From: Brevibacillus choshinensis
GTDB taxonomy: Bacteria > Bacillota > Bacilli > Brevibacillales > Brevibacillaceae
Direction: 5' to 3'
DNA: 64,000 nt
Assembly: GCF_001420695.1 (NCBI RefSeq)
Contig: NZ_LJJB01000010.1
Location: forward strand, 796,131 to 860,130
Part shown: positions 27,115 through 36,207 of the stretch, in pieces
Layout: each line of letters starts with the position of its first letter
Numbering within the stretch: position 1 is the stretch's first letter
The notes under the pieces: generated by a model
What the model was told of the DNA's origin: nothing
The model's database searches: none
Seen by the model: only the letters and a program-made list of their open reading frames with translations
Made by a program: the position numbers and the translations under genes

Positions 27115-27780
27115 ATGAAACGAGCCGTACTATTTGGCGCGAGTGGCTTGGTCGGCAACACCTTGCTCCATCTTTTGCTCGCGGAAGAAGTCTACTCGGA
27201 CATCATCGCTTTCGGCAGAAGTGCGCTCGCGATTGACCATCCTCGCCTCCACTTTCGAACGATTGATTTTCACCACCTGGAGGAGTGCCAGGAATGGCTA
27301 TCCGGATCTGATGTTTTTTGCTGTCTGGGGACCACGATGAAAAAAGCGGGCAGCCGGGAAGCTTTTCGCGAAGTGGATTACACCTATCCGTTGGAAATTG
27401 CCCGCTTATCGAGTCTTGCCGGCGCTCGTCAGTTCCTCATCATCACTGCAATGGGCGCAGATAGCCACTCTTCGTTTTTCTATAACCGGGTCAAGGGAGA
27501 CTTGGAAAATGCCTTGCAGCAGCTGAGACTGCCAGCCCTGCACATCTTTCGACCGTCCCTGTTGCTGGGCAACCGCCAGGAATACCGCAGAGGCGAAGCA
27601 TTCGGTGCTCGTATATCCCCCTTGCTCACCCATCTAATGATCGGGCCTTTCCGTGTTTTCCGTCCTGTACAAGCGAATGACGTGGCTGCTGCTATGATCC
27701 ATGTTTCGCGTCAGGAAATAGACGGTAATCATATTTATCCATCTGACGAGATATCCCGTCTGGCACATATACGAAAATAG
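27115..27780 (+). CDS. NAD(P)-binding Rossmann-fold oxidoreductase (HTATIP2/YbjT-like)
   Basis: A 221-residue atypical short-chain dehydrogenase. The nucleotide-binding motif GASGLVGNTL is at residues 8-17. The family blocks CLGTTMKKAGS, VDYTYPLEIARL, the YNRVKGDLE helix with the usual Tyr...Lys pair, and IFRPSLLLGNRQEYR follow. The substrate is unknown for most members. It is divergent from the acyl-CoA synthetase. Confidence 0.88.
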   Translation: MKRAVLFGASGLVGNTLLHLLLAEEVYSDIIAFGRSALAIDHPRLHFRTIDFHHLEECQEWLSGSDVFCCLGTTMKKAGSREAFREVDYTYPLEIARLSSLAGARQFLIITAMGADSHSSFFYNRVKGDLENALQQLRLPALHIFRPSLLLGNRQEYRRGEAFGARISPLLTHLMIGPFRVFRPVQANDVAAAMIHVSRQEIDGNHIYPSDEISRLAHIRK

Positions 27781-27834
27781 ACGAGCCGAAGGTCATACGT
27801 ATGAGAGAGAGCTGTGAAGGAGGCGATTCTTTAG

Positions 27835-28017
27835 ATGGATACGCCAAAAGAGAAGCCGGTAGCACCTCAACCTCCCAGTCGACAGGCCTTGCGCAACGCC
27901 TACGAGCTGATTCTCACCCACATATGGCCGCGCATGAATCCCAACCATTCTACCTGCAGGAGAATCGATGATGATGAAGATACGGTTGATACAAAACGGA
28001 TTGATTACCGAGATTGA
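27835..28017 (+). CDS. Small hypothetical protein overlapping corA
   Basis: Sixty codons starting at an ATG with AAGGAGG eleven bases upstream. The first about 40 residues are Pro-rich then helical (ALRNAYELILTHIWPRM). The last 17 codons overlap the start of corA in another frame. The overlap may couple translation of corA to it. I do not recognise a family. It could be only a leader frame for corA. Confidence 0.45.
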   Translation: MDTPKEKPVAPQPPSRQALRNAYELILTHIWPRMNPNHSTCRRIDDDEDTVDTKRIDYRD

Positions 28018-28909
28018 CGACGTGGAGGAGACTGTACAGCCGCCCGTCAACGGATTTTACTGGATCGATGCTACCCCGTTTGATCTGGATGTTCTGCAAC
28101 CCTTGTTCGGCTTGCATCATCTGGCCGTAGAAGACTGTATCGACGAGGAAGAACAACGTCCCAAGCTCCAGGTGTACGACGACCATTACTTTCTCGTCAT
28201 GAACGGAATCGCTTTTCATGATCAGGACATTTTTTTGCGCGAAATCAATGTCTTCCTCGGCAGCAATACGATCATTACGGTCACAAAGCAAGAGGCTCCT
28301 GAATTCACTTCCATGCTTGCCCTCCTCCGCGAAAAAGAAGGGAATCGTCCTGATGTATTTCTCTATTATTTGGTGGATCTAGTCGTCGACCGTTATTTCG
28401 ACGTGATCGAGAAGATCGAAGACTTGATTGAAGATCTGGAAACACAAATCTTGATGAACACGCGCAAATCCCATTTGGATCAAATCATTGGACTGCGCAG
28501 TGAAATTTTATACGCTCGCAAAATGCTTGTGCCACAACGGGATCTGATAGACGCTCTACATAAAAAAGAACTTCCGCTCATTCAACCATCCATGCGGAAG
28601 TACTTTGGGGATATTATGGAGGATGCCGCCAAAGTCGTAGAAAGCTTTGAGACCTTTCGCGAGCTGATCGGGAACTTGCGAGAAGCGTATCAGTCCGCAC
28701 TCGCCGGACGCGCCAATGACATTATGCGCGTCTTTACCGCTCTGACCACGATCTTCATGCCATTGACGATCGTCACAGGCATCTATGGCATGAACTTTGA
28801 CTACATGCCGGAGCTGCGACAACCCTATGGCTACTTTATCGTGCTAGGCGTCATGGCAGGGATCGGACTGACGATGTTCCTCATTTTCAAAAGGAAGGAA
28901 TGGCTGTAG
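27968..28909 (+). CDS. corA: CorA family magnesium/divalent cation transporter
   Basis: A 313-residue channel subunit: a long cytoplasmic alpha/beta and helical domain (1-250), then two C-terminal transmembrane helices with the selectivity loop GMN in IYGMNFDYMPEL, and a basic end (FKRKEWL). The sequence begins with three ATG codons after AGGAG; any could start. CorA pentamers import Mg2+, and some members move Co2+ or export Mg2+. It converges on the HD-GYP gene, 18 bp away. Confidence 0.95.
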   Translation: MMMKIRLIQNGLITEIDDVEETVQPPVNGFYWIDATPFDLDVLQPLFGLHHLAVEDCIDEEEQRPKLQVYDDHYFLVMNGIAFHDQDIFLREINVFLGSNTIITVTKQEAPEFTSMLALLREKEGNRPDVFLYYLVDLVVDRYFDVIEKIEDLIEDLETQILMNTRKSHLDQIIGLRSEILYARKMLVPQRDLIDALHKKELPLIQPSMRKYFGDIMEDAAKVVESFETFRELIGNLREAYQSALAGRANDIMRVFTALTTIFMPLTIVTGIYGMNFDYMPELRQPYGYFIVLGVMAGIGLTMFLIFKRKEWL

Positions 28910-28927
28910 CTTGTCCATCCTTACTGA

Positions 28928-30031
28928 CTAGACAAGCTCGTCGCACGCTACAATCATGAGGGTTAATTTTTTGGATAGATCACATTCATAAGGCTGAGTC
29001 AATTCTTGCCCGTCTTCGTCCAGGAGAATCCGTATAATAGGGCGACTGGGCATTCCTTTATTGGAATCCACGATGACCCCGGTTTCACCCGTATTCAGCG
29101 TGACACTCAGTCCCAATGGATAGAGGGCGATCGTGTCCCGCAGCGCTTCTACATACTTTTGGTCAAACAGTCTGCCTGAGCCTGAGTATAGGATTTCCAT
29201 GGCTTCATGCGGCAGCATCCCGCGACGATAGACCCGATGAGAAGTCAGTGCGTCAAAGACGTCCGTGACCGCCATCAACCGCCCAAACGGATGGATTTCA
29301 TCCTTTTTCAATCGTCGTGGATAGCCGGAACCATCCCATCTCTCGTGATGCTGAAACGCGCAGTGAGCAGCCAACAAAGGGATGTCCTCTTGACGCCGCA
29401 GCATTTCAAATCCGATTTCCGCGTGCTTTTTCATCAATTCATATTCTTCTGTCGTGAGTGTACCGGGTTTTTTCAAGATTTCATCCGGAACGTGGATTTT
29501 CCCTATATCGTGTAGCATGCCGCCTATGCTGATTTCCAGCACTTCCTTCTCAGAACAGTCCGTTTTCAATGCCAACGCTGTACTGTACAAAGCGACGTTG
29601 AAAGAGTGTGTAAATATGTAATTGTCGAAAGCACATGCATCCGCCAGTAAGTTCATGGCAGAACGAGAAGCATTTAATTCATCCGCGACAGCTGTCATCA
29701 CTTGACGCAATTCGCGACCAAATGCTTTGTCTGTAAAGATCTGCTGCCATTTTTGGGGAAAGTCATTTACTGTGCGAAACGTATCGTGAATGATCGACAT
29801 CGCCGCTCTTCGGGTATGCTCGGATATGACAGTTTCCACCATAATGTCTTCTGTGCGCTTATCCTGTATGTAAAGAGTTGTGATGTTCTTACCTTTGAGT
29901 CTTTCTAGCATTCGCTGGGTAAGTTCCACGCCAGCCCCAACGAGAACCGTTCCGTTTTCCGTATAGATAGAACGGGCCAGCGTGTCACCCGGCCGGCACT
30001 TTTGAATGGATTTCAGTCTCATTTCCAACAT
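28928..30031 (-). CDS. HD-GYP domain protein (probable cyclic-di-GMP phosphodiesterase)
   Basis: A 367-residue protein with an N-terminal region of about 115 residues (RPGDTLARSIYTENG), then an HD-GYP domain (about 130-310) with HSFNVALYS, the metal-binding HDIGK, HHERWDGSGYP (GYP as GSGYP), and DVFDALTSHRVYR. Complete metal and GYP motifs predict an active phosphodiesterase that linearises cyclic-di-GMP, but substrate specificity is not proven. There is no sensory or membrane domain. It is a single-gene unit with its promoter upstream of 30031. Confidence 0.92.
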   Translation of the reverse strand: MLEMRLKSIQKCRPGDTLARSIYTENGTVLVGAGVELTQRMLERLKGKNITTLYIQDKRTEDIMVETVISEHTRRAAMSIIHDTFRTVNDFPQKWQQIFTDKAFGRELRQVMTAVADELNASRSAMNLLADACAFDNYIFTHSFNVALYSTALALKTDCSEKEVLEISIGGMLHDIGKIHVPDEILKKPGTLTTEEYELMKKHAEIGFEMLRRQEDIPLLAAHCAFQHHERWDGSGYPRRLKKDEIHPFGRLMAVTDVFDALTSHRVYRRGMLPHEAMEILYSGSGRLFDQKYVEALRDTIALYPLGLSVTLNTGETGVIVDSNKGMPSRPIIRILLDEDGQELTQPYECDLSKKLTLMIVACDELV

Positions 30032-30111
30032 TCGCCTTTCCTCAGGGTACCCCTATTATAGCGTGATTCGACTGGATTCTACATGCTTATTTTTTCTACG
30101 TCATAAACCAA

Positions 30112-30151
30112 GAAACGCCCTTGTCTCTTCGACAAAGGCGTCTTTCTTTTT
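30112..30151. terminator. Terminator after yunC
   Basis: ACGCCcTTGTC pairs with GACAAaGGCGT around a CTCTTC loop, with T-rich tails on both strands. It separates yunC from the HD-GYP gene. Confidence 0.7.
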
Positions 30152-30170
30152 ACAAATCCTGTATTTAGAG

Positions 30171-30473
30171 CTACAGCATCTTCACGACGGCATCCCGCCC
30201 GATCATCCCTGCTGTAATTCCCTGTTTTTCTGCAGTTGTCGTTACTGATTCAAGGGGTGCATCCAGCAGTTCCTGAATCGTTTTGACTCCGACTGCCCGC
30301 CCCGCCAAAATCTCCCGACTGGCGAGCTTTTCATTCAACAGTCCCACATCCAGCGCCCCACACATGATATATCCATTGTCTGTCGTTACAGCCAACAATG
30401 TCGTCTTTGGCAGTCGAACCGTGACGGCGATGGCCGTTCCTTCTGGAAAATGAACAGGTACTACCTCGACCAT
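30171..30473 (-). CDS. yunC: YunC family protein (DUF1805)
   Basis: A 100-residue conserved protein of unknown function. The sequence carries the family pattern: LLAVTTDNGYIMCGALDV, LNEKLASREILAGRAVGVKTIQELLDAPLESVT and the C-terminal GMIGRDAVVKM. It lies in the same direction as, and downstream of, the yunD-yunE-yunF genes, as in B. subtilis. AAGGAGGG precedes the ATG. Confidence 0.92.
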   Translation of the reverse strand: MVEVVPVHFPEGTAIAVTVRLPKTTLLAVTTDNGYIMCGALDVGLLNEKLASREILAGRAVGVKTIQELLDAPLESVTTTAEKQGITAGMIGRDAVVKML

Positions 30474-30552
30474 TGCGCAACCCTCCTTTTTCTTTCCTGT
30501 CTCGTAGCGTTACCATCCTATGACACGAGAAAGAAATGTGTGTTTGCGTAAG

Positions 30553-30792
30553 TCAATGCATCAAAGTCGCTGGGGAGCTCTCGTCCTCCATCGCCACTTT
30601 GCGCTTCATGACCTCGATCATATATGTCGCCAGCATGTGAAAAAGCTCTTCTCCGTCCATCTCGTCTACCAGATCAAGCAAGTCTTCTCGCGATTGTTCA
30701 TCCAGAATCCCTACGACAATCGCCGTGATGTCCTCTTCGGCCCCGTTGAAATGCCCCTTGTACAGCTCATATACTTCGTCGATAAACCGCAT
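30553..30792 (-). CDS. Small acidic conserved protein between yunD and yunC
   Basis: A 79-residue helical, acidic protein (MRFIDEVYELYKGHF...EEDITAIVVGILD...LDLVDEMDGEELFHMLATYMIEVMKRK). From memory it resembles the DUF6154 group of Bacillales, often next to yunC/yunD; no function is known. It has GGGGGAG upstream. The yunC-side gap contains an imperfect TCTCGT/ACGAGA hairpin. Confidence 0.75.
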   Translation of the reverse strand: MRFIDEVYELYKGHFNGAEEDITAIVVGILDEQSREDLLDLVDEMDGEELFHMLATYMIEVMKRKVAMEDESSPATLMH

Positions 30793-30854
30793 GGTTCGCT
30801 CCCCCCTCTCTAATTAGCATGCCCTAGATTTGTCATTGGGGAGCATCCTTTTCC

Positions 30855-32294
30855 TCAAGGGAGAGTCACCCGTTCCCATCTGGGAAGAAAGGATTGCTGA
30901 ACGATCCTCTGATCCATCACTGTTTGGGCTACGACCTCCCGAAGCATTTGCGGGAGAAAAAACTGTATCTGGCTTCCTTGCAGCAAGTCTGGAAAAAGCC
31001 GGTTGTACATGTACATGTCTACCGTGCCAACCCGATATTCCCGATCCATAACCAACGGCTGGTCATTGACTTCGATCTGTACGATGTGAGGGTGTTCTCC
31101 TGCGATGTAGCGTATACGCAGCCCATCGACGCCCATCCAGCCCTCTACCTTTCCGCGAAAACCACAGCCACGCAGCTCACGTTGGATAGTTTCTGGCTGG
31201 ATCGCTTGCTCCAGGACATTTGTCAGCTGTTCTCCTGTCAGCGTGACTGCACATGCATTGATCGGATGCGGCAGACTGTGTAACAGGTCAGCGAAAGAAA
31301 TCTTGCCCTGATGCAGATCCGCGAGTAGCAAGCCCCCATTGGCCAAACCGATCTCTGCCCCCGTCCACGAACGAATGCTGGCAGCCAGAAATGATCCAAA
31401 CGGCGTCTCCTCCATCCATGCTGCCTGCAAATCGTGCTCCAGCTCAGCAACAGGGCGTAGAAGGATTTGCTCTGCTTTCACATGTTCCTCGAATAGAAAC
31501 GTCGTCAATTCTTCGTCAGGCAAATAATCAGCGGTAGCAAACAGCTCTGCGCTGGCATCTGTCACCTGCTTGGTCATGCGGTCCCAAACCAGACGTACAT
31601 GCCCCACGTGCTGCCCGAATTTACCTGTCTGTGCGACTAGCGTTTTGCCGATTCTCTCCCCTTGCTGCAACGTGTGATGAGTATGAGCTCCCAGAATGAC
31701 ATCCAGTCCCTCAATCTTCGCAGCGAGGCGACAATCTGCCTGGTATCCCAGATGGGACAAGAGCACGAAGACATCTGCTCGATCACGTAAGGCCGCTAGC
31801 TGCTCTCGAATGATCGGGATCGGTTCTCGTATCTCCCAGCCCATGCTGCTGTATGAGGGGACAAAAGGAATCGTCACTGCCAATAGTGCTACCCGCAAGT
31901 TCTGATATTCATGAATGACATACGGTACGGCCCACTTTGGCGTCGTCTGACTCTGAGGATCCAGAAGATTGCCTGCAATGACGGTAAAGGCAGCTTCCTC
32001 GTACATGTCATTGAGCCTTTCCTTCGGGAGCGTGATGCCTTCGTTGTTCCCGATCGTCGCAAACTCGTAGCCAGTCCGGTTCATCACGCTGACATTCACT
32101 TTCCCATAGCTCGCTTCAGATTTGATGTCCATTCGGTCCATATGATCACCGATGTCTGCAATTAGTACATGCTCTCCCCGGTGTTCCCACTTCTCCCGAT
32201 GCGTACGAAAGCAGGTCGCGATACGCGGCATCGTTGCGAAATGGCTGTGCAGGTCGTTGGTGTGCAGCATGTGCAAGGTACAGGTGTCTGCCAA
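30855..32294 (-). CDS. yunD: Metallophosphoesterase / 5'-nucleotidase family protein YunD
   Basis: A 479-residue two-domain 5'-nucleotidase-like enzyme. The N-terminal metallophosphatase domain (about 1-230) has the metal motifs HTNDLHSHF, DIGDH, GNNE, LLSHLGYQ and GAHTHH. The C-terminal substrate domain (about 260-479) has NGGLLLADL and VGTVDMYMYN. It lacks a signal peptide, so it acts in the cytoplasm, unlike secreted UshA. The yunC-yunD-yunE-yunF order is that of B. subtilis. The natural substrate is undetermined. Confidence 0.93.
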   Translation of the reverse strand: MADTCTLHMLHTNDLHSHFATMPRIATCFRTHREKWEHRGEHVLIADIGDHMDRMDIKSEASYGKVNVSVMNRTGYEFATIGNNEGITLPKERLNDMYEEAAFTVIAGNLLDPQSQTTPKWAVPYVIHEYQNLRVALLAVTIPFVPSYSSMGWEIREPIPIIREQLAALRDRADVFVLLSHLGYQADCRLAAKIEGLDVILGAHTHHTLQQGERIGKTLVAQTGKFGQHVGHVRLVWDRMTKQVTDASAELFATADYLPDEELTTFLFEEHVKAEQILLRPVAELEHDLQAAWMEETPFGSFLAASIRSWTGAEIGLANGGLLLADLHQGKISFADLLHSLPHPINACAVTLTGEQLTNVLEQAIQPETIQRELRGCGFRGKVEGWMGVDGLRIRYIAGEHPHIVQIEVNDQPLVMDREYRVGTVDMYMYNRLFPDLLQGSQIQFFLPQMLREVVAQTVMDQRIVQQSFLPRWERVTLP

Positions 32295-32321
32295 GACTTT
32301 CCCCTCCCTCTCTGTACGAGC

Positions 32322-33146
32322 TTATCCGAGGATGGATTCCCCAATCATTTGTATGGCTATGCCCAAGATCAACACGCGCAAGACAAGCACGATCGTGCGT
32401 CCTTTCATCTTGCTGGCTGCGATGGCACCGAGCTTTCCTCCTGCCCATGCCCCCGGCGCAAGCATCGCTGCATACAACCAGTCGATATTGCCGTGCAACA
32501 CATTCGTTACCGAACCGATCACAGCAGAGAAGAAAATGACGAGCATCGATGTCGCCGTCGCGATATGTGGAGGAAAGCGAAACAAAATCATCATCGCAGG
32601 TACCATCAGTACACCGCCACCTACTCCAAACAGGGAAGAAGTAATTCCCACGAAAAAGGCGATCAATATGGCGGTCCATCTACTGTATCCATATTCGTAC
32701 TCGTTCCCCTCATGGTCGACGAAATGGCGTTTGACTTCCCATTGGATATTTCTCGGCTTGAGTTTGTCTTTGATCATCATCAGTACAAACATGAGCAGCT
32801 GGAACAAGCCAAACAAAAGCGTAAATCCTTCTAATGGTAGTAATTTATTAAGGTAGACACCCACAATAGCACCTGGCGCGCTACCTATAAAAAAGAGCAA
32901 GGCACTTTGGACGTCTACCTTCTTTTGTTTGAGGTACGAAATGGAAGAAGATAAGGCCGTTACTGCGATGACGATTAATGAGGTCGCCGCAGCAACCTGC
33001 GCTGTCATGGAGTCCGGAATATAGGCGTTCGCAAAAAACAAGAGAGCAGGAACGAAAAAGATCCCTCCACCCAGACCAGCAATACTGCCGACGACACCTG
33101 CCGCCACTCCAATGAATAAAAACAAGATTGCCATAGCTGCAAGCAT
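32322..33146 (-). CDS. yunE: TSUP (TauE/SafE) family membrane transporter YunE
   Basis: A 274-residue membrane protein with about eight helices in two related halves. Each half has a Gly-rich GxGGGxxxVPAL motif (SIAGLGGGIFFVPALL and LFGVGGGVLMVPAMMIL). TSUP proteins export or import sulfite, sulfonates or organic anions; the substrate here is open. It lies 27 bp from yunD and 20 bp from yunF in one transcription unit. Confidence 0.93.
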   Translation of the reverse strand: MLAAMAILFLFIGVAAGVVGSIAGLGGGIFFVPALLFFANAYIPDSMTAQVAAATSLIVIAVTALSSSISYLKQKKVDVQSALLFFIGSAPGAIVGVYLNKLLPLEGFTLLFGLFQLLMFVLMMIKDKLKPRNIQWEVKRHFVDHEGNEYEYGYSRWTAILIAFFVGITSSLFGVGGGVLMVPAMMILFRFPPHIATATSMLVIFFSAVIGSVTNVLHGNIDWLYAAMLAPGAWAGGKLGAIAASKMKGRTIVLVLRVLILGIAIQMIGESILG

Positions 33147-33166
33147 GTGAACCCTTCTTTCTCTGT

Positions 33167-34018
33167 TTAAAACAACTCCATCTGTCGGGGATTCAGCCCG
33201 CTGGGACGCACACCTAGCATGTCTGCAAGTTGCTTCGCGTTGAAAGCCGCATCGCCCCCAGAGTTATTGTTGAACAAAATGCACACTTCATCCGCATCGT
33301 CGGCGATCTGCTGAATTCGGGGAACCCATTCTGCCAGTTCTTCCTCCGAATAACGGTACAGGTAGCGAACATCTCGCCAGTTCTGACCTTCCCCTGGATC
33401 TCTCCAGCCAGAATGGTTGCGTCCATGAAAGCGGACCAGCGCCCGTGCGGGATGTGCGACGTCGACCACAATCGGCACGGAACCATTCCCCACTTGTGGC
33501 TCATCACACAAGACATGCGCCGCTTCGATTGTCCGCAAAAAATCCAGCGTACGCTCGCGAAATTGAACATTGAACCAGCTTCGTTGCCGAAATTCTACTG
33601 CAAACGGATAGGCTGCGAGTGCTTGGCGACATGCCTTTACATACTGAACATTTTCCCTCGTGCAATCGAACCACGGCGGGAATTGAAACAGCAGCGCCTT
33701 GAGTTTGCCTGCCTCTACGAGCGGTTGGATGCTTTCCTCAAACTGTCGAAACAGCTCCCGTCTGTCCACGGGTGCACTGCCCCGCTGGTGCCCAGTCATC
33801 GCTTGATACGGTTTGACGACAAAACCAAAACGATCCGGTGTTTCCCGGACCCAAGACTCATAGTTTCGTTGTGGTAAAATGGCATAAAAGGAGCTGTCTA
33901 CTTCGACAATGGGAAAATGACTTGCGTAGACAGAAAGCTTGTCGCGGTTTTTTACACCTTGCGTGTACAGATCGTGATGATCGCCCCAGCCGCAGACTCC
34001 TATATGTATGGTACTCAT
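33167..34018 (-). CDS. yunF: DUF72 protein YunF
   Basis: A 283-residue TIM-barrel protein of the DUF72 family. Key family stretches are GVCGWGDHHDLY at the N-terminus, VEVDSSFYAILP, FQFPPWFDCT, AVEFRQRSWF and the C-terminal CILFNNNSGGDAAFNAKQLADML. I start at the ATG at 34018 with GGAGG ten bases before it; the longer frame from 34081 would overlap the divergent JAMM gene start. The activity of DUF72 proteins is unknown. Confidence 0.93.
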   Translation of the reverse strand: MSTIHIGVCGWGDHHDLYTQGVKNRDKLSVYASHFPIVEVDSSFYAILPQRNYESWVRETPDRFGFVVKPYQAMTGHQRGSAPVDRRELFRQFEESIQPLVEAGKLKALLFQFPPWFDCTRENVQYVKACRQALAAYPFAVEFRQRSWFNVQFRERTLDFLRTIEAAHVLCDEPQVGNGSVPIVVDVAHPARALVRFHGRNHSGWRDPGEGQNWRDVRYLYRYSEEELAEWVPRIQQIADDADEVCILFNNNSGGDAAFNAKQLADMLGVRPSGLNPRQMELF

Positions 34019-34074
34019 TGTCCTGAAACCTCCAGGTCCAAAGATTTCGATCGGAAAAGAAACGGAGGGCATCC

Positions 34075-34524
34075 ATGTCACCAGATTGGTTAGGCGAACC
34101 CTTTGCGTTTAAGAATAACAAATTATCCCTGACCCGAAAAGTACACAAACGCCTCCTGGCTGAAGCACAAGAGGCGTTCCCATATGAATATTCAGCTTTG
34201 CTGATCGGACGGGGAGCAGCTATCACCGATCATATCCCCATGACTTCTCCCAAGAAGGACATGCACACCTTTTCGTGGGATGGCGCTGCCTTCCTCCGTG
34301 CATTGGCCATCATCCGTGAAGCGAACTTGCAATGGTTAGGTGTCTTGCATACCCATCCGCATACTCCACCGATTCCTTCCCAGAGCGACCGCAATGGCTG
34401 GCACTATCGATCACTCAGCTACTGGATCGTCAGTCTCGCCAGCAGCGAGCCAGAGTGGCGGGCGTACCAATGGAACGAGGGAGGATTTGATCTACGCTCT
34501 TACACCATAACAGAGGAAGCCTGA
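34075..34524 (+). CDS. JAMM/MPN domain metalloprotease-like protein (M67 type)
   Basis: A 149-residue single-domain protein with a complete JAMM zinc site: Glu38, then His92-Thr-His94, seven residues, Ser102, two residues, Asp105. Active JAMM enzymes are isopeptidases or cleave small sulfur-carrier/ubiquitin-like proteins. No ubiquitin-like gene is nearby, so the substrate is unknown. It is divergent from yunF, 56 bp away, with GGAGGG before the ATG. Its end overlaps the end of the aspartate kinase gene by 25 bp, tail to tail. Confidence 0.88.
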   Translation: MSPDWLGEPFAFKNNKLSLTRKVHKRLLAEAQEAFPYEYSALLIGRGAAITDHIPMTSPKKDMHTFSWDGAAFLRALAIIREANLQWLGVLHTHPHTPPIPSQSDRNGWHYRSLSYWIVSLASSEPEWRAYQWNEGGFDLRSYTITEEA

Positions 34525-35903
34525 TGGGCAGTCGCTTTCTCATCCTCTTCACAGCCAAAGAACTCCTGGTACAAGGCGATCACAGCACGGTCTGCCTCCT
34601 CTGACTTGACCCCGAACATCATACTTACCTCAGACGAGCCCTGGTTGATCATTTCCAGATTGATCTTCGCAGTAGCCAGGGCAGCCGTAGCCCGCGCAGT
34701 GGTCCCTACCGACTGTCTCATGCCTTCGCCCACAATCATCACTAGAGCGAGTCCGTGCGTCACAGAGACGTCGTCTACCCTAAGCTCACTCTGGATCCGC
34801 TCCACGATCCGCTGCTCCTTATCAGCCGTCAGATCACGTTCCCGCAAAATGACTGAAATGTTGTCGATACCAGATGGCGTATGCTCGTAGGAGAGATATT
34901 CCTCCTCCAGAATTTGCAGAAGCTTGCGTCCAAAGCCAATTTCCTTGTTCATCAAGTATTTACTGACATATATGCTGCAAAAACCGCTGTCACTGGCGAT
35001 ACCCGATACTCGTTTAGTGGATACAGGCGGCTCGCTCACAATCATTGTGCCCGGTGCAGATGGATTGTTTGTATTTTTGATGCAGACCGGGATGTTGGCT
35101 TGGTAAGCAGGGATCAACGCTTCCTCATGGAAGACCCCAAACCCCGAATACGACAGCTCCCTCATCTCACGGTACGTAATCTCTTTTACTTCTACTGGAT
35201 GTGCGATCAGATTCGGATTTACCACGTAGACCGAATCGACGTCCGTAAAGTTCTCATATACATTCGCTTTGACCGCCGCTGCCAAAATCGATCCCGTAAT
35301 GTCAGACCCACCGCGTGAGAACGTCACTAGATCCCCTGTCTTGGTGAACCCGAAAAATCCTGGAAAGACTGTAATGCCGGACCCGGAACGCAACGCAGAC
35401 AGCTTCTCGTAGGCTTCCGGCAAGACGTGAGCATTCCCGACTTCATCAGTGACAAGCATGCCCGCCTCTTGCGGATTTATATAGTGTGCCTCCTCACCCA
35501 GGCTGCGTAAATAATGCGCGACGACCTTTGCGCACGTATCCTCTCCTGCTGCTTTGACCGCATCCATGAACCGATCCGGGGACAGTCTCTTCTCATTGGA
35601 GAGGACTTCATCCAGTTCGGCTTCGATCTGTGCCCCTACCTCAACGGACAGATGCAGTTCCGCCACGATTTCCTGATAACGACCGAGAATCGCCTGCTTT
35701 TCTGCCGCTGCTTCTCCCGTTTCCAGATAGCGCTCGGCATAATTGATCAACAAGTCGGTTACTTTTGTATCATCCTTAAATCGCTTCCCCGGGGCGGAGA
35801 CGACTACGAGACGTCTCTCTTGATCTGCCCTAACGATGCTGCATACTTTTTTTATCTGTTCTGCATTCGCAAGTGAAGTACCACCAAATTTTGCAACCTT
35901 CAT
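34500..35903 (-). CDS. Aspartate kinase (class III-like, YclM/ThrD type)
   Basis: Phosphorylates aspartate, the first step to lysine, threonine, methionine and diaminopimelate. The 467-residue length and single-chain form (no internal beta-subunit start) fit B. subtilis YclM. The kinase domain starts KFGGTSLANAEQ and contains FSRGGSDITGSI; two ACT domains (about 310-450) bind effectors. No lysine riboswitch or T-box was found in the 394-bp upstream region, consistent with the YclM type rather than LysC. It is a single-gene unit. Confidence 0.93.
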   Translation of the reverse strand: MKVAKFGGTSLANAEQIKKVCSIVRADQERRLVVVSAPGKRFKDDTKVTDLLINYAERYLETGEAAAEKQAILGRYQEIVAELHLSVEVGAQIEAELDEVLSNEKRLSPDRFMDAVKAAGEDTCAKVVAHYLRSLGEEAHYINPQEAGMLVTDEVGNAHVLPEAYEKLSALRSGSGITVFPGFFGFTKTGDLVTFSRGGSDITGSILAAAVKANVYENFTDVDSVYVVNPNLIAHPVEVKEITYREMRELSYSGFGVFHEEALIPAYQANIPVCIKNTNNPSAPGTMIVSEPPVSTKRVSGIASDSGFCSIYVSKYLMNKEIGFGRKLLQILEEEYLSYEHTPSGIDNISVILRERDLTADKEQRIVERIQSELRVDDVSVTHGLALVMIVGEGMRQSVGTTARATAALATAKINLEMINQGSSEVSMMFGVKSEEADRAVIALYQEFFGCEEDEKATAHQASSVMV

Positions 35904-36146
35904 GTTTTCTCCTCCATCTGCCTATCTCTTTCACCCAGCTTGTTTTTCTGCAGGCAAATCTGATACTAGATTAAAGTATCCATCTAAAAAGCACAAGTGT
36001 CTTTTCCTGACAGACATCGCAATTAGGACACAAACCCGTTGTTTCGCTTGACCATACAAGGATCGTTTACCCATCCATGCTTTTTCGGCAGACTTCCTGT
36101 CCACCACATAATCGCCAACGCTTGGCGCATAGTAAGAAAACCTCTA

Positions 36147-36191
36147 TCGAGGCTGGTCCATAGAGGAGCGACCGCGTTTTGGCGGAAGGTT
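36147..36191 (-). repeat. 45-base interspersed repeat, copy B
   Basis: Matches copy A (14757-14801) at 37 of 45 positions. On the plus strand it lies within a foldable stretch: CCTCTAT/ATAGAGG and CCGC/GCGG hairpins enclosed by AAAACCT/AGGTTTT. Confidence 0.7.
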
Positions 36192-36207
36192 TTACATGCG
36201 CTCCATA

